A DNA stretch of 64,000 bases from Priapulus caudatus. Lineage: Eukaryota > Priapulida > Priapulimorpha > Priapulimorphida > Priapulidae. The position numbers and the translations under genes were made by a program. The notes below the pieces were generated by a model, which saw only the letters and a list, made by a program, of their open reading frames with translations, did no database searches and was not told where the DNA came from. The stretch covers positions 334,348 through 398,347 of the forward strand of contig NW_014577186.1 in the NCBI RefSeq assembly GCF_000485595.1. The letters are read 5' to 3'. Shown here in pieces: positions 39,801 to 52,000 of this stretch. Positions within the stretch are counted from its first letter, which is position 1. Each line of letters begins with the position of its first letter.

Positions 39801-39929
39801 CATGGATGGATGATGGATCTGGATGGATGGATGGATGGATGGAATGTGATGAATGGATGGAATGTGATGGATGGATGGATGGATGGATGGATGGATGGAT
39901 GGATGGATGGATGGATGGATGGATGGATG

Positions 39930-40017
<88 letters not shown>

Positions 40018-43000
40018 CCACCACCACCACCACCACCACCGCCACGCGCCCGGTCGCAAATTCGCCGCCCGGTCCTTCAACGCTCCTTGTACGAACATAT
40101 GCGTAGACAACAGCCGCTAACGGGCCGACAGCGACTGCTATGCGTGGCGAATCCCGCGCGTGCTGCAGCCACATGGCGCTAGTAAAGACAAGCAATGTGA
40201 GGCTCCATCACCTAGGCGATGATCACAGCTTGCAAGCAGGATCTAACTGTACGCAGCCCCGTGCCGCCGGCACTTGCTGTGCTGGCAGCCGCCCGCTCGC
40301 GTCGGAAAAACGAAGAACGACACCGCGATGGCATCCGTCGAGAAACTGCGCGGGAAAATTGAATCAGCAGTGGCGCTAGTCGTGTATACATGATATCATG
40401 ATGATATCATGATGATATCGCGTGCATTCCCGAGACGCTGCCAAGTTCACAGCACCCTTATCTTAAGCGCATGACTAGTAACGAGGAAGACGCAGATCAG
40501 ACGCAGGCGCGCGCTGTCTCGTCTAGAATGAACCATCGTTCTGAGCCGACATGGGCGCCGCCGCGCACCGACGGGTTTCTATTACATAAATCATCGCGCT
40601 GTGAGGAGCCGCCGCGACGCTCAAGATATCGATGTTAACACCTTGGCATTACTACTGGAATGTCCGAGAGCTGTCGTATTGAGAGTCTGCGGTGGCTACT
40701 AACTCGCTAGGCAGAACGCAACGTCTTTGGCGCATACATTGGCCGCGCGGAAACAGTTGCGCTGCGCCCTTTGCCGTGAGCTATAGCGATAACAAACAGC
40801 ATGCGTGATAGCAGCTAGCGCCATCGAAGTTAGCGTTGCTATTACAGTAAACACGAATTGCACTTTCCCCCCTTGCAACACACGCGCCTACTCCGATATC
40901 GATAACAACATGCATTGAGACGGCTCGAGAAAATTCACGAGAAGGAAAAACTATCCCTGTTCATTTTTTTCTTAACGGAAGAGGGACACGTACGCAGCAT
41001 CAGCGAACCAACCACCGCGTGTGACGTCAGCCCCTTCCCCCCCACCACCACCAGCGGATGCGAAATCACAAGATCCTATTAACATCGACGCCGTTTCTTC
41101 TTTTTAGAGCCGCGCGCACGCGACCCAGTCTAACGAGGCGCCGCCGCATATATTAGGAACGGAGCCAGAACCGAGCGGGAAGTGAGCATAAGTGCAGCCA
41201 CCGCCTGACGCAGCCTCCAGACAAGCGGCAGCCGAGCAGCATCAGCCAGCATCGTTCATCCCTTTGCTACGGTAACGACACACCCACACACCGAAGCCAT
41301 GGTAAGTGCACATATAGATAGCCGCGTACCAGCTTTTGACAGTACACAGTGGGCCATTATACCCCGATATACGGTTGCATGAAGTAGTCCACACGGGGAT
41401 TATATTTATATATATATATATATATATATGACTGCTATAGAATAATGATAAGATGATTAGGGATCAGGGGTTGTGGAGGACGCTGTGTTCGGGCTCGGCT
41501 GAGGCCGCCCGAGTGAGTGAGTGATTAGATGAACCACACCTCCACGAAGACGGCGAGTTTGGGAAATGGAGGCTCAGCTAGACGTAATTCAAGAATGGGA
41601 TAAATCGTTTGTGAGATGTTAGCGACACTTCAAGATCTGAATCAAGATGGGTGGTAGCCGTTGTAGCGAGGTGTTCTAGATCTGTCGTTGAGGAGCACGC
41701 AGCTATAGCAATAAAACCCCATAGGGGGGTAGTAGGTTCGAGTGAGTGAACCTACGTATGACACCAAAGCTCTAGCTAGAAGACCACGGCTAGTTGGAGA
41801 TGGGTCACCGTGACGGTTGATCATCGTCATGCTGAGATACTACACATATAGAAAGAGAGTACAGAGGGAAACTGGTACAGAATGTACGCATTTAGGGAAG
41901 CATTACATACAAGCATATATATACTGGCTAGGTCGTAATGTATATGCGGAATGTGTATGCGTGCTTGCATGCGCGCACGTGTGTGTGGGGGGGGGCGTAT
42001 ATGCGCGCGCGTGTGTGCCTGCGTGCGTGCGTCCGTGCGTGCGTGCGCGTGTTCGTACATGTGTAGATATAGAGTGATTCATAGTCACAGCTCTTATATA
42101 GAGCCTAGTTGCATAGGAACTGGAAGCAAAATATGGTTTGTGGAATCGAAACCTAAAATCTGTTTTTCGATCAGTAAAATCACTATCGCGAATAGCGTTG
42201 AGGTAGCTGGCCTCAAACCATTATTTTGACAGCCCGGTCAGTATTTATTGCCATAACAAACGGAATCTAATACGCACAATTTACGCGCCCGAAAATACAT
42301 TTACATAATGTTTTTTTCGGGTCAAGAAATTCCTGCTGTTCTCAGATTTAACTCCCTCGGCTATCCTTAAATGAAAAACGTTCCCCTCTTGAAATTTAGC
42401 TGTTGAACACCTTGCCAATTTCACCATGAATCATCCAAAGTCGTTCTGCCACAACCTTGTCTGTACTTGCGCAGCGTTACTTGCAGCTCGTGTGTTTTAT
42501 GAGATGCACTGTTTTTGGTTACACAGAAGGAATTGCGATAGGGTAGATGCTCCCTGTGATATGCTGCTACAGCCGCTTCAATGCAATACATCAGGGGTTC
42601 TTAACCTGTGGTCCATGAATCCCTTTGGGGTCCGTGGATAGGCTTCAGTGGGTCCGTGAACATCTTTCTGGGGAGAGGTGCGTAGCTTTCACCAGATTCT
42701 CAAAAGGGTCCATGACACAAAAAAAGGTTAAGAACCACTGAGATACATCAACCTACAAACCTACAACCATGCACCATTCTTTCCCAACTTTCCAAACTCC
42801 TTTTCTTGTTGTGTCGCCCGCAGGCCGAGACCGTCGCTACAGTGGAGGAGCTACAGAAGCAGTTGGCCGAAAAGAACATACTCATCGAGAAGCTGGTGAG
42901 TAATGCTACAAGAACTCACACCCAGCTATAGTCTGTCTGCGCTCGCTCACTTGCAGTCGTTTTGGCGCTACAGAAGTGCTGTAAGCTTGCTCGCAGGGCA

Positions 43001-46000
43001 CTATGTTTTGTTCGAATCATTACATGCTGGCTGAATACAGATATGAGCTAGAGCGCGAAATATGCACATGATTTACACATGCGCATCTCAGCGTACAGTC
43101 AATGTAAGACGCCCTACCTAATACATCTCAGCTATCGATCCATCGATCCATCGACCGGCCTTTTGATTGAGTCTAGGCAGAGCAATAATGGTGCGGTGCT
43201 TCATTCGCGTATCTTTGCCTTTTTAGCAATGCGATTGCGAGCAGCTTCGCAACACCGTAGCAAAGCATGAAGCAGAGACGGCTGCCGCCAAGAAGGAGCT
43301 GAGCGACAAGGCAGGGCACGTGGAGAAACTGGTATGCGAGACCGCCGGCCGGCACGATAGCGGCTGGCTGGCTAGGTGACGCCTTCCTGTCGAAGGAGAG
43401 GGTGGTGAGAAGAAGGGGTAGAAGCGGCGACCCGGTCGTTATTTCCGTGTCAACAGAGCTTTGTTGGTCACGTCGGCGACACCAGCCACGTCTTCAACGA
43501 CTCGGGCCGCGGCGAGGCATTGCTGAGGGTGTTGCGAGCTAGCGTGAGACACGGTGAGGTGCCGAGTGTCAGTGAGACACTGTAAGGTATAGTGAGGCAC
43601 TGTAAGGTATAGTGAGGCACTGGAAGGTATAGTGAGGCACTGTAAGGTATAGTGAGGCACTGTAAGGTATAGTGAGGCACTGGAAGGTATAGTGAGGCGC
43701 TGTGCGGCGGCGCGCAACCCGCGCGGCGGAAGCAGTTCAAAGCGCCGCCTGGCGTTGACCCTAGAAGCCACGACTCGCGCCAAATGCAGAGCAAAACCAC
43801 AATACCATCCTTGATCGAGCAGATGACGTGATCGTTCACTGCCCTCCGGCACCAAAAGCATGTGGGCGAGGGCGCCCATACACGTGCTAAGCAGACACGC
43901 GAACCAGGCGCAGAGCGAGTGGCGCGCAGAGAAAAAATAAGTCGTGTAAATATACAGAATATTTTTGCTTTGCTTTATCACGTCAGATGGCAGGCCCATC
44001 CGATGTGTGGAAAGCCAAAATCTCCCACTGTGTGCGTGAGTTTGTTTGTGTGCACGCGTGCGTGCCTGCGTGCGTGCCAGCATGCCTACGTGGGTGCGTG
44101 TGCGTACGCGTGAGCGTGTGTGCGTACGTGTGAGCATGCCTGCGTGCGGGGTGATACTCCATTAGGAGTGTTCCCAACTTTAATGTCATTAATGGTCATA
44201 ATAACGATAATATATATGATGATAGGTCATATATATATATATGGTCATGGTCATAACCACCACCACTACTGACACGAAAAGCGATAGGAGGAGGTCAACG
44301 ATTCAGCTATCACACTGCCGCTGTAGCGCCACACGGCGCCGACAACCAGCTGAAAACCGTCGCTCGACGTTCAAGACGTGGCTAGACGCTCGCACGTCCA
44401 CCTGACTCCACCACCATGACATACAATTACGTTGACAGTGCAGCATGCCGCAAGGCGAAGCTGTGGCAAGCTTACTACAAGTAATGCCCCGCAAAATATG
44501 CTGGCTAGATGACGATGAGCACATTGCCTTAGACGCATACTGCTTTAAAAACCACGATTTGCCTTGCTACCTGGCTGTCGCCCCATAGCCTATGTGTTGC
44601 CGAACTCCCTTGCTTGATAGACCTCTCCAGTTACCGTGCTCGCCTGCGACAGTAATTTGGTCACTGACGGCGCAGTTTCCATGTTGCTATTGCTATGTAT
44701 GTGTCATATAACATGTATTTATGTTTTGATGTGAGGCCGTGTAAAAGGTGTGGACACATGATGGCATAAGCATTGTACCACTAGCACCGAATCCTGGGCA
44801 TCAAACCATGGGTACATAGTCCATGGACCCTGGCCACGGGCCTCGAACCATGGGCACTGGGCCATGGGCCCCGAACAACAGGCACTGGGTCATGGGTCTT
44901 GACGCATGGGCATGCATGGGCCCGTCATGGCAATGAACCATAAGCACCATGCCATGAATCCGGACCATGGACAGCTGGCCATGGTTTCAAACCATGAGCA
45001 GAGGGCCAAGGCAGGGGGGTCCATGGGTAGCTGGCCAATCCATGGTACCAATCCATGGTATCCAAACCATGGTAACCAAACCATGGGCAGCTGGCCATGG
45101 TACCGAACCATGGGCCACGGGAAGGCGTAATAAATTTCCACTTTATATTGTTGCTTTTTAGAAATCATTGGCAAAGAGAATCCACTGCGAGTGGCGTTTG
45201 TCACTGGAGCACAAAGAGAATAGAATGATGGATTCAATAGGCACTTACCAGTGTGAGATCGCTGACCGAGAAATAAAGATTAAGGATCTCGAATTGCAGC
45301 TGCTTGACAGGGATAAGGAACTGAACGTGAAAGATGCAAATATTGTAAGACTACAAGACTATTGCATAATTTCATGTTCAGAATTGAAAAGATTGGTGTG
45401 GATTTATAGCACCAAGCCTACATAACAGCAATTAATTATAAACATAGCATGATCACATCAAGATTCGAAAACAATGTAGATAAGCGGGTTAAATAAACTA
45501 CTAGGTCAAACGTGTGTAAATAATTCCTAACTATAGTCAGATATTGGAATGGATTTGATCTCCTTTGGGTTTATTCTGCTGTTTCTGCAACCTACAACTT
45601 TAAGCTGGTAACAATAATAACTTGTCACGTTTTAACTAAAAATTAACCCCAATACTATCGCATTGACAAACGGGTTCAAAAGATTTAAATTGAACTGTAA
45701 TGATTAAAAATTCTTCTGCAAGATAGCAGATATAATGTCGTACACTAGCTCCCTTTCGGTAAAAATAAATCCAGCGCATTACACTTATTGCTATGCATAG
45801 CAGGTGCTTTTAATAGATAGCCCTTGTAAAAAAGCAACTTGCACATCTTGTTTCAGTACAGTATGTAGCGAACCCTCTTCCAGCATCTTTGTAATGCATG
45901 ATATTGTAAATGCATGAGTAGTCCAACATGCTATTTCTGGCTGTGGCATGCGTTCTCACCCTCTGCATCCAACGCAGACATCCCTTCTATACGAACATAA

Positions 46001-49000
46001 CCTCTGCGATAGCTCGCTCCGACAGCTAGACCCTTCACCACCAGATTGCACATTGTTGCGTATCAACCACTGTTTGTCGACTTGCATACGTGTACGGTAC
46101 TTAACATGGCAGCATTGCAAATGGCAACCGCTCGACCATTGACCATCTCCCGATGCGTCTCCCATAGTCGTCCAAACCGTTGGCGTGGCTGGGTTAGCTT
46201 CGGAGAGAGCCATCCGAGGGGCAGGATGGAAACCGTATACGTACAGATGCGGGAGTTGCTGTACGTGGCTCGGCGCCTACATTCTGAGAGTTCGTTACGA
46301 ATCAAACGCGCACGACATTCACGCGTGGGTTCCACTAATCACTACCGCTTCTACCTCCCACGGGGGGAAACTTAGGAGTCGCTCAAATCCAGACAGGCAG
46401 TGCACAAGGCGGAGCTCGAGAAAGAGAAGGAGACGCTGACGAACGAGTTGACAGACTACTTTGTCTACTCGCTCGACCACCTGACGAGTAAGATCGAGGA
46501 GCGCGATCGCAAACTCGAGGAGAAAGATAAGCAACTTCGTCTGCTGGTATATATGTTACGCGCAGAGAAATTGTCGCTCATGACGTGATGCACGAAAGAT
46601 CGGTGACCAGCGTGAATGGGATCGTGTTGATCAACGAGCGCAGTACGAAGTACGAACGTGATGCTACTGTGGAAGCTTCCCACAGTCTTCCCGAAATCTA
46701 TGTGCTATGCTTAATGACGTGATGCTGTGAAATGTGTTTTAAAGTATACGATTCTGTCACGCAGAGTTTCGTTTAAATTTATATACATAGTGTTATGTTT
46801 TAATAGGATTTACTGCCAATTTATGTTTATATACTTTCTCGTTGCTTTCTTCAAACAGTAACCGTAACCCGTTTTAAACTTATAGGAATCTACTGCACCT
46901 GAGCCAGTCGCGGCTGCAGAACCAGCCAAGGAGGCAGCCCCAGCTGCACCTGCAGAGGCATGCACTGCGCCCGAACCTGTCGTAGTTCATGAGGAAGCCC
47001 AGCTGCCTGCTGCAGGCAGACGCGCCAACCAGTCTGAGAGCCCCAGCGCACTGCAGCAGCAGAGCCAGCCAGGAGGAAGCCCCAGCTGCACCTGCCAGAG
47101 CATGCCCACTGCGCCCGACTGTTCGTAGTTCATGAGGAAGCCCCAGCTGCACCTGCAGCAGAGCCAGCCAAGGAGGCAGCCCCAGCTGCACCTGCAGCAG
47201 AGCCAGCCAAGGAGGAAGCCCCAGCTGCACCTGCAGAGGCATGCACTGCGCCCGAACCTGTCGTAGTTACCGAGAAAGCCCCAGCTGCACCAACGGAGGC
47301 ATGCACTGCGCCTGAACCTGTTCGTAGTTCAGAGGAAGCCCCAGCGCACCTGCCAGCAGAGCCAGCCAAGGAGGTGAAGCCAGCTGCCACTGCAGCAGAG
47401 CCAGCCAAGGAGGCAGCCCCAGCTGCACGCCCAGCAGAGCCAGCCAAGGAGGAAGCCCCAGCTGCACCTGCAGAGGCATGCACTGCGCCCGAACCTGTCG
47501 TAGTTCATGAGGAAGCCCCAGCTGCACCTGCAGCAGAGCCAGCCAAGGAGGCAGCCCCAGCTGCACCAACGGAGGCATGCACTGCGCCCGAACCTGTCGT
47601 AGTTATGAGGAACCCCAGCTGCACCTGCAGCAGAAGCCAGCCAAGGAGGCAGCCCAGCTGCACCTGCAGCAGAGCCAGCCAAGGAGCCGGCCCACCGCCA
47701 CCTGCAGAGGCATGCACTGCGCCTGCAACCTGTCGTAGTTCATGAGAAAGGCCCCAAGCTGCCGCCACCTTGCCCAGCAGAGCCAGCCAAGGATGAAGCC
47801 CCAGCTGCACCTGCAGCAGAAGCCACGCCAAGAGGAAGCCCCAGCTGCACCTGCAGCAGAGCCAGCCAAGAAGGTAGAGCCAGCTGCACCTGCAGCAGAG
47901 CCAGCCAAGAAGGTAGAGCCAGCTGCGCCAGCAGCAAAGCCAGCCAAGGCTTAGAAGCATCAACTTTAGAATCACTTGTATTTGAGCACGCTTCCCTTTG
48001 TAATATAACCGTTTTTTGCAATAATTTTGTAATATTATCTCACCACCATGTGTTTACAGTGCGTTTGTGATTGTTTTTGTACAAAATTGTCTGGTAACAT
48101 AATTTAAACAAAATACATATAAACGTATACAGACGTTTGCTGTCATCAATGGTGTAACAATTGATTTTCTCTTGGAATTATTTTATTAGTTTTCATGTAG
48201 TTCGCCGAAAAAAATGCCTTACCTTTACCACTCGTCTGTAATTAATAAACAAACAATGTGACCAATAGTCAATTACACTGGCTCCACTGCATGCAACATT
48301 TCACAATGTCTGACAGACCTTTATGTAGTGAAAACATCCTACAATGTGGAAAAATCAAACGACCTAGTAAACAGTCACAAAAGCAACTTCTGTAGATGAT
48401 GAAATGCTAATTCTTAATGTGTTTATAATTACAAACACTACAATTAACAAGTTTCTAAACATCAGGGGATACGTGGAAAAGGGTTAGCTAAAATTGGGGA
48501 AAATAAAGCTGGGTTTACACTGCCAACTTTGGCTCAAAGGGTCGTTGTCGTATCAGGTACTACAGATATGTACCCGAGGTACATATATGTATACACAAAG
48601 TGTACCAGACTTGTACTACAGAAGTGTACCCTAACCCTAACCCTAACCATAACCATAAACATACCTCATATAAAAATATAAACATAATACTAAACAACCT
48701 AAAACTACCTCCTAATTATATAAAAATATAAACATAATACTAAACAACCTAAAACTACCTCGGGTACATATCTGTAGTACCTGATACGACAACGACCCCA
48801 TCTGCCCAACTTTGTGTTGGCAAATTGCCGAATTGTACCAACTTCGCAATTTCGCAACTGACAATCGGCAGTGTAAACGCAAAAGTTGCATGTCCAACCG
48901 ATCGATAGCAGCTAGTTGGGAGATTAGAACATGTTCTAATTCGGCAATTCAGCAATTCAGCAATTCGGCAACACAAAGTTGGTAGTATAAACCCAGCTTA

Positions 49001-52000
49001 AAGTAGTACAACATTAGGTATCATTTTTATAGGTCGAATTTACATATCAGGAGTGAAATAATATAGATTTATAATATTCTGATAATATTAGTTATATAAT
49101 AATAATATTAATACTCTACACAGCTATTTTTATTATTGATGTTGATCTATGTTATGTCACTCGTGATCATATTAAACTGTCACACTTCTCACCAATACGT
49201 GCACTTTGAGGAACAGACCACTATCGAAAGCACCCCGGCACAGCAGAGAGCCACCACTTGTAAACGTTTCACGCTTTCCCTCCGTCCTCATGCCATTGAC
49301 TCGGCTTACAATCCCCTCACTACACTCAGAAACCTACTGGTACAACGTAAGGGTGAAAAAGCACACACCTGCAGCAGCTCGGTATACCCGATCGGTTGTG
49401 CCAACTGCACCAGCGTTTATATAGGGGAAACCGAAAGAAAATCTGGAACTCGCCTCGAGGAACATAAAAAAGATGATGTAGAATCTTTAGCGGTGGCAAC
49501 AGTCATCAGCCAGGCTTCCCACACCTCAACCGCAAGAGAACTACAGAAGTCAGCCATCCTGGACCACATTGTCAACCGTAACCATATTCTACTTCGCCGC
49601 TACTTCCTATATGTTTCCTACCGCTGTTAAGATTCTGGCCACGAAAGGCTCCCTTCTCAACAGGCAAATAATAGTCCATCCAAAGTTGCGAACGCAAAGA
49701 TAACATGAACAGGGATGACGAGGAAAACATGGACCTATATTTTGGTGTTCAGAAGCCCAGAACCTGCCCAGTGGACGTGAGAGATGCTTGCAGCACCAGA
49801 TTCTTGGCTCTTGTTACCTACACCCTACACTACAGCTATGTAATCTCAAGCAACTTCAGTCAGCTTATGTCATAAAAATAACCAGACCAGTTATTGAAAC
49901 TGTTTTTAACAGTTTAACATGAATATATCGCAAAATTACTTTAAATAAATTTAATAGCACATTAATTATAAAATTCGACTAAAAAACGAAAATGCACATT
50001 TGAATCCATTAACTAAAATGAACTGTTAGAAACTTGCAGCTAAGGCTGCTATAAACAAGGTATGCTTAAGCTAGGTTTCATAATTTAGAAGACAAGTGTA
50101 TCCCTGTGCTGAGAAATGGTTAGTCCCAGTTAGGGTGGACATACTGCACTATTTTACTATTATTTGTTTGTAATCGGATGCCTCTCTGCAACTATGGTCA
50201 CATGCAGAAGCATAATTACCTAAACTAGACTAATTAATAAAACTTTTAATGCAGTAGGTATGTGACATAAAGTGAATAGATGACACATGTGCTGTTTAAG
50301 GTAAATGAGAACAACCATGAACTCAAACCTAGGATTTTTGCCAGATTTATTTATTAGTTAGGGTAGGCACTGAATTGCTGGCTTGCTGCAGTACTAAGTA
50401 ATTTTGGTGCAAGTGTGAAACAGAGACATCATGGGGTTCAGGGCCCACCTAGAGTTCAAGAGGTGTCAAAACGGCATTTTAGATCATTTCCCAAAGCATC
50501 TTCATTCCAACGGCATCATAAAATTGGCAAATTTTAAATATGATTAGCTGCTGAGGTTACTTTCAACCACGAATAAATTATGTTACAAATTTTGTTACTG
50601 GGTTATTCTATTACACTTTGGTGGCATCTTGAATCGTTGGTGATATTTGCCAACAGGTGGTAGCACCAGTTGGGCTTGTTGTTATTTTTACAGTTGGTCA
50701 TTCCCAATAAACATTACCAGTATTTTTTTTTAAAGATTACGGTACATCATTTGCAGCCTGCAAATTTTTTAGGGGGACAGGAAATCAAATGCACAAATGT
50801 TACACAACCACACCCTTGATCACTAGGAACTGAAACTAGGCACTAGGCACTTGAACACTAGGTTGACTGTAAAGGGGAAAGTAGTTAGGGTATATCATAC
50901 ATACCTATTCTATATTAGTTCCGAAATAATTTCCTGTATTTTCCTAATAAGCGCGGCGGTGACGTCACTGTACCGTGTACAGTCGATTGCCAAAACAATC
51001 AGTGTCAAACCTTTCACTGTACACATCATTTTGACTGATCGCTTGCAAAAGGATTCGTGGATTGTTGTACTCACCTCTGCAACGAGTGCGGTTGCCATCT
51101 GGTCTCCCTCGAGGGCGCTATTCTCTGCACGTTGCTCCAGAGTGCCGACTCGCTCCTTGAGGTGCGCGACGGCATCTTCATTCTCTTCCAGTTGCCTTCG
51201 TAACTGAAACCGACGACAGCAGAGAAATGCGATCGCACGCATAACACTCGTATAAACAGACCCTACAGCAGTTGTACAGCGTCACGTGTAATCGCACCTA
51301 GAATTTATGTACCTCCAAGCACCCATACCAGCGAGACGTTATTTCTAGTCTTTGCAACATGGGCGTATGGTCACATTCATCTTTTCACACCATGAGAGGA
51401 ATTAGGCATGGGCATTGAGCAGAGTTGCAAAGATTTGACAAAATTAGTGCAATTCAACAGTTTGATGCAAATCAGTTACTAAAGGAAATTACTTATTGTT
51501 GATGATAAATTTGTATTCTTGAGTGACTGACCCAAGGAATTGAATTAAGATAAACTCGTCAATACAATAACACTAGCATAGGTAAGAGCATGTCACTCAC
51601 CTTCTGCTCTGTCTCAGCTGCATCAACCTTCTCCGCTCGAAGTTTCTCCTGCCAGGTCACAAGTTCTGCTGTTTTATCATTAACTTCAGACTGGAAACAG
51701 AATGTGTACAGCACACATACAAGATAAACAAGGTTGCATGCCTACAATGCCTCCATCAGTCTCGCCTGTCGAGACTTAGTGAGAACCTTACAATAGCATT
51801 GTGAAATAAGATCATGTGCAGAGTTCTACAGAGTTCCATTTTTAATAAATTTTGCACACTGGCAATTTTTAAAGGGCAAGGTAGAAAGCTGTGAATGTCA
51901 CACGTAATATCAAAAAACTGGTTTTTAGTTAATCAAGAACACAATCGTGCCATGGAGTGACAGCGATGAATATAAAAGAATTGCTTCGTAACATTTACAC

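Larger units (their letters stand above)
34878..41000. other. Proximal part of 16.2-kb golgin intron
   Basis: No exon of either strand is supported here. It holds two minisatellite/microsatellite blocks and several small transposons listed separately. The interval 40040-41150 is GC-richer and CpG-rich and leads into the promoter of the nested gene. Frames at 35278-35628 and 37700-38062 have no recognisable domain. Confidence 0.5.

Noticed and set aside
39587-40195. 202-residue minus-strand frame of Ile/His/Pro/Ser repeats
   Set aside because: Translation of the tetranucleotide microsatellite.
43439-44137. 232-residue minus-strand frame
   Set aside because: Made of the 20-bp minisatellite and a TG/CG-rich stretch; no family resemblance.
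46880-47975. Minus-strand Leu/Trp/Gly-rich frames resembling membrane proteins
   Set aside because: Antisense of the Ala/Pro/Glu repeat exon of the nested gene.
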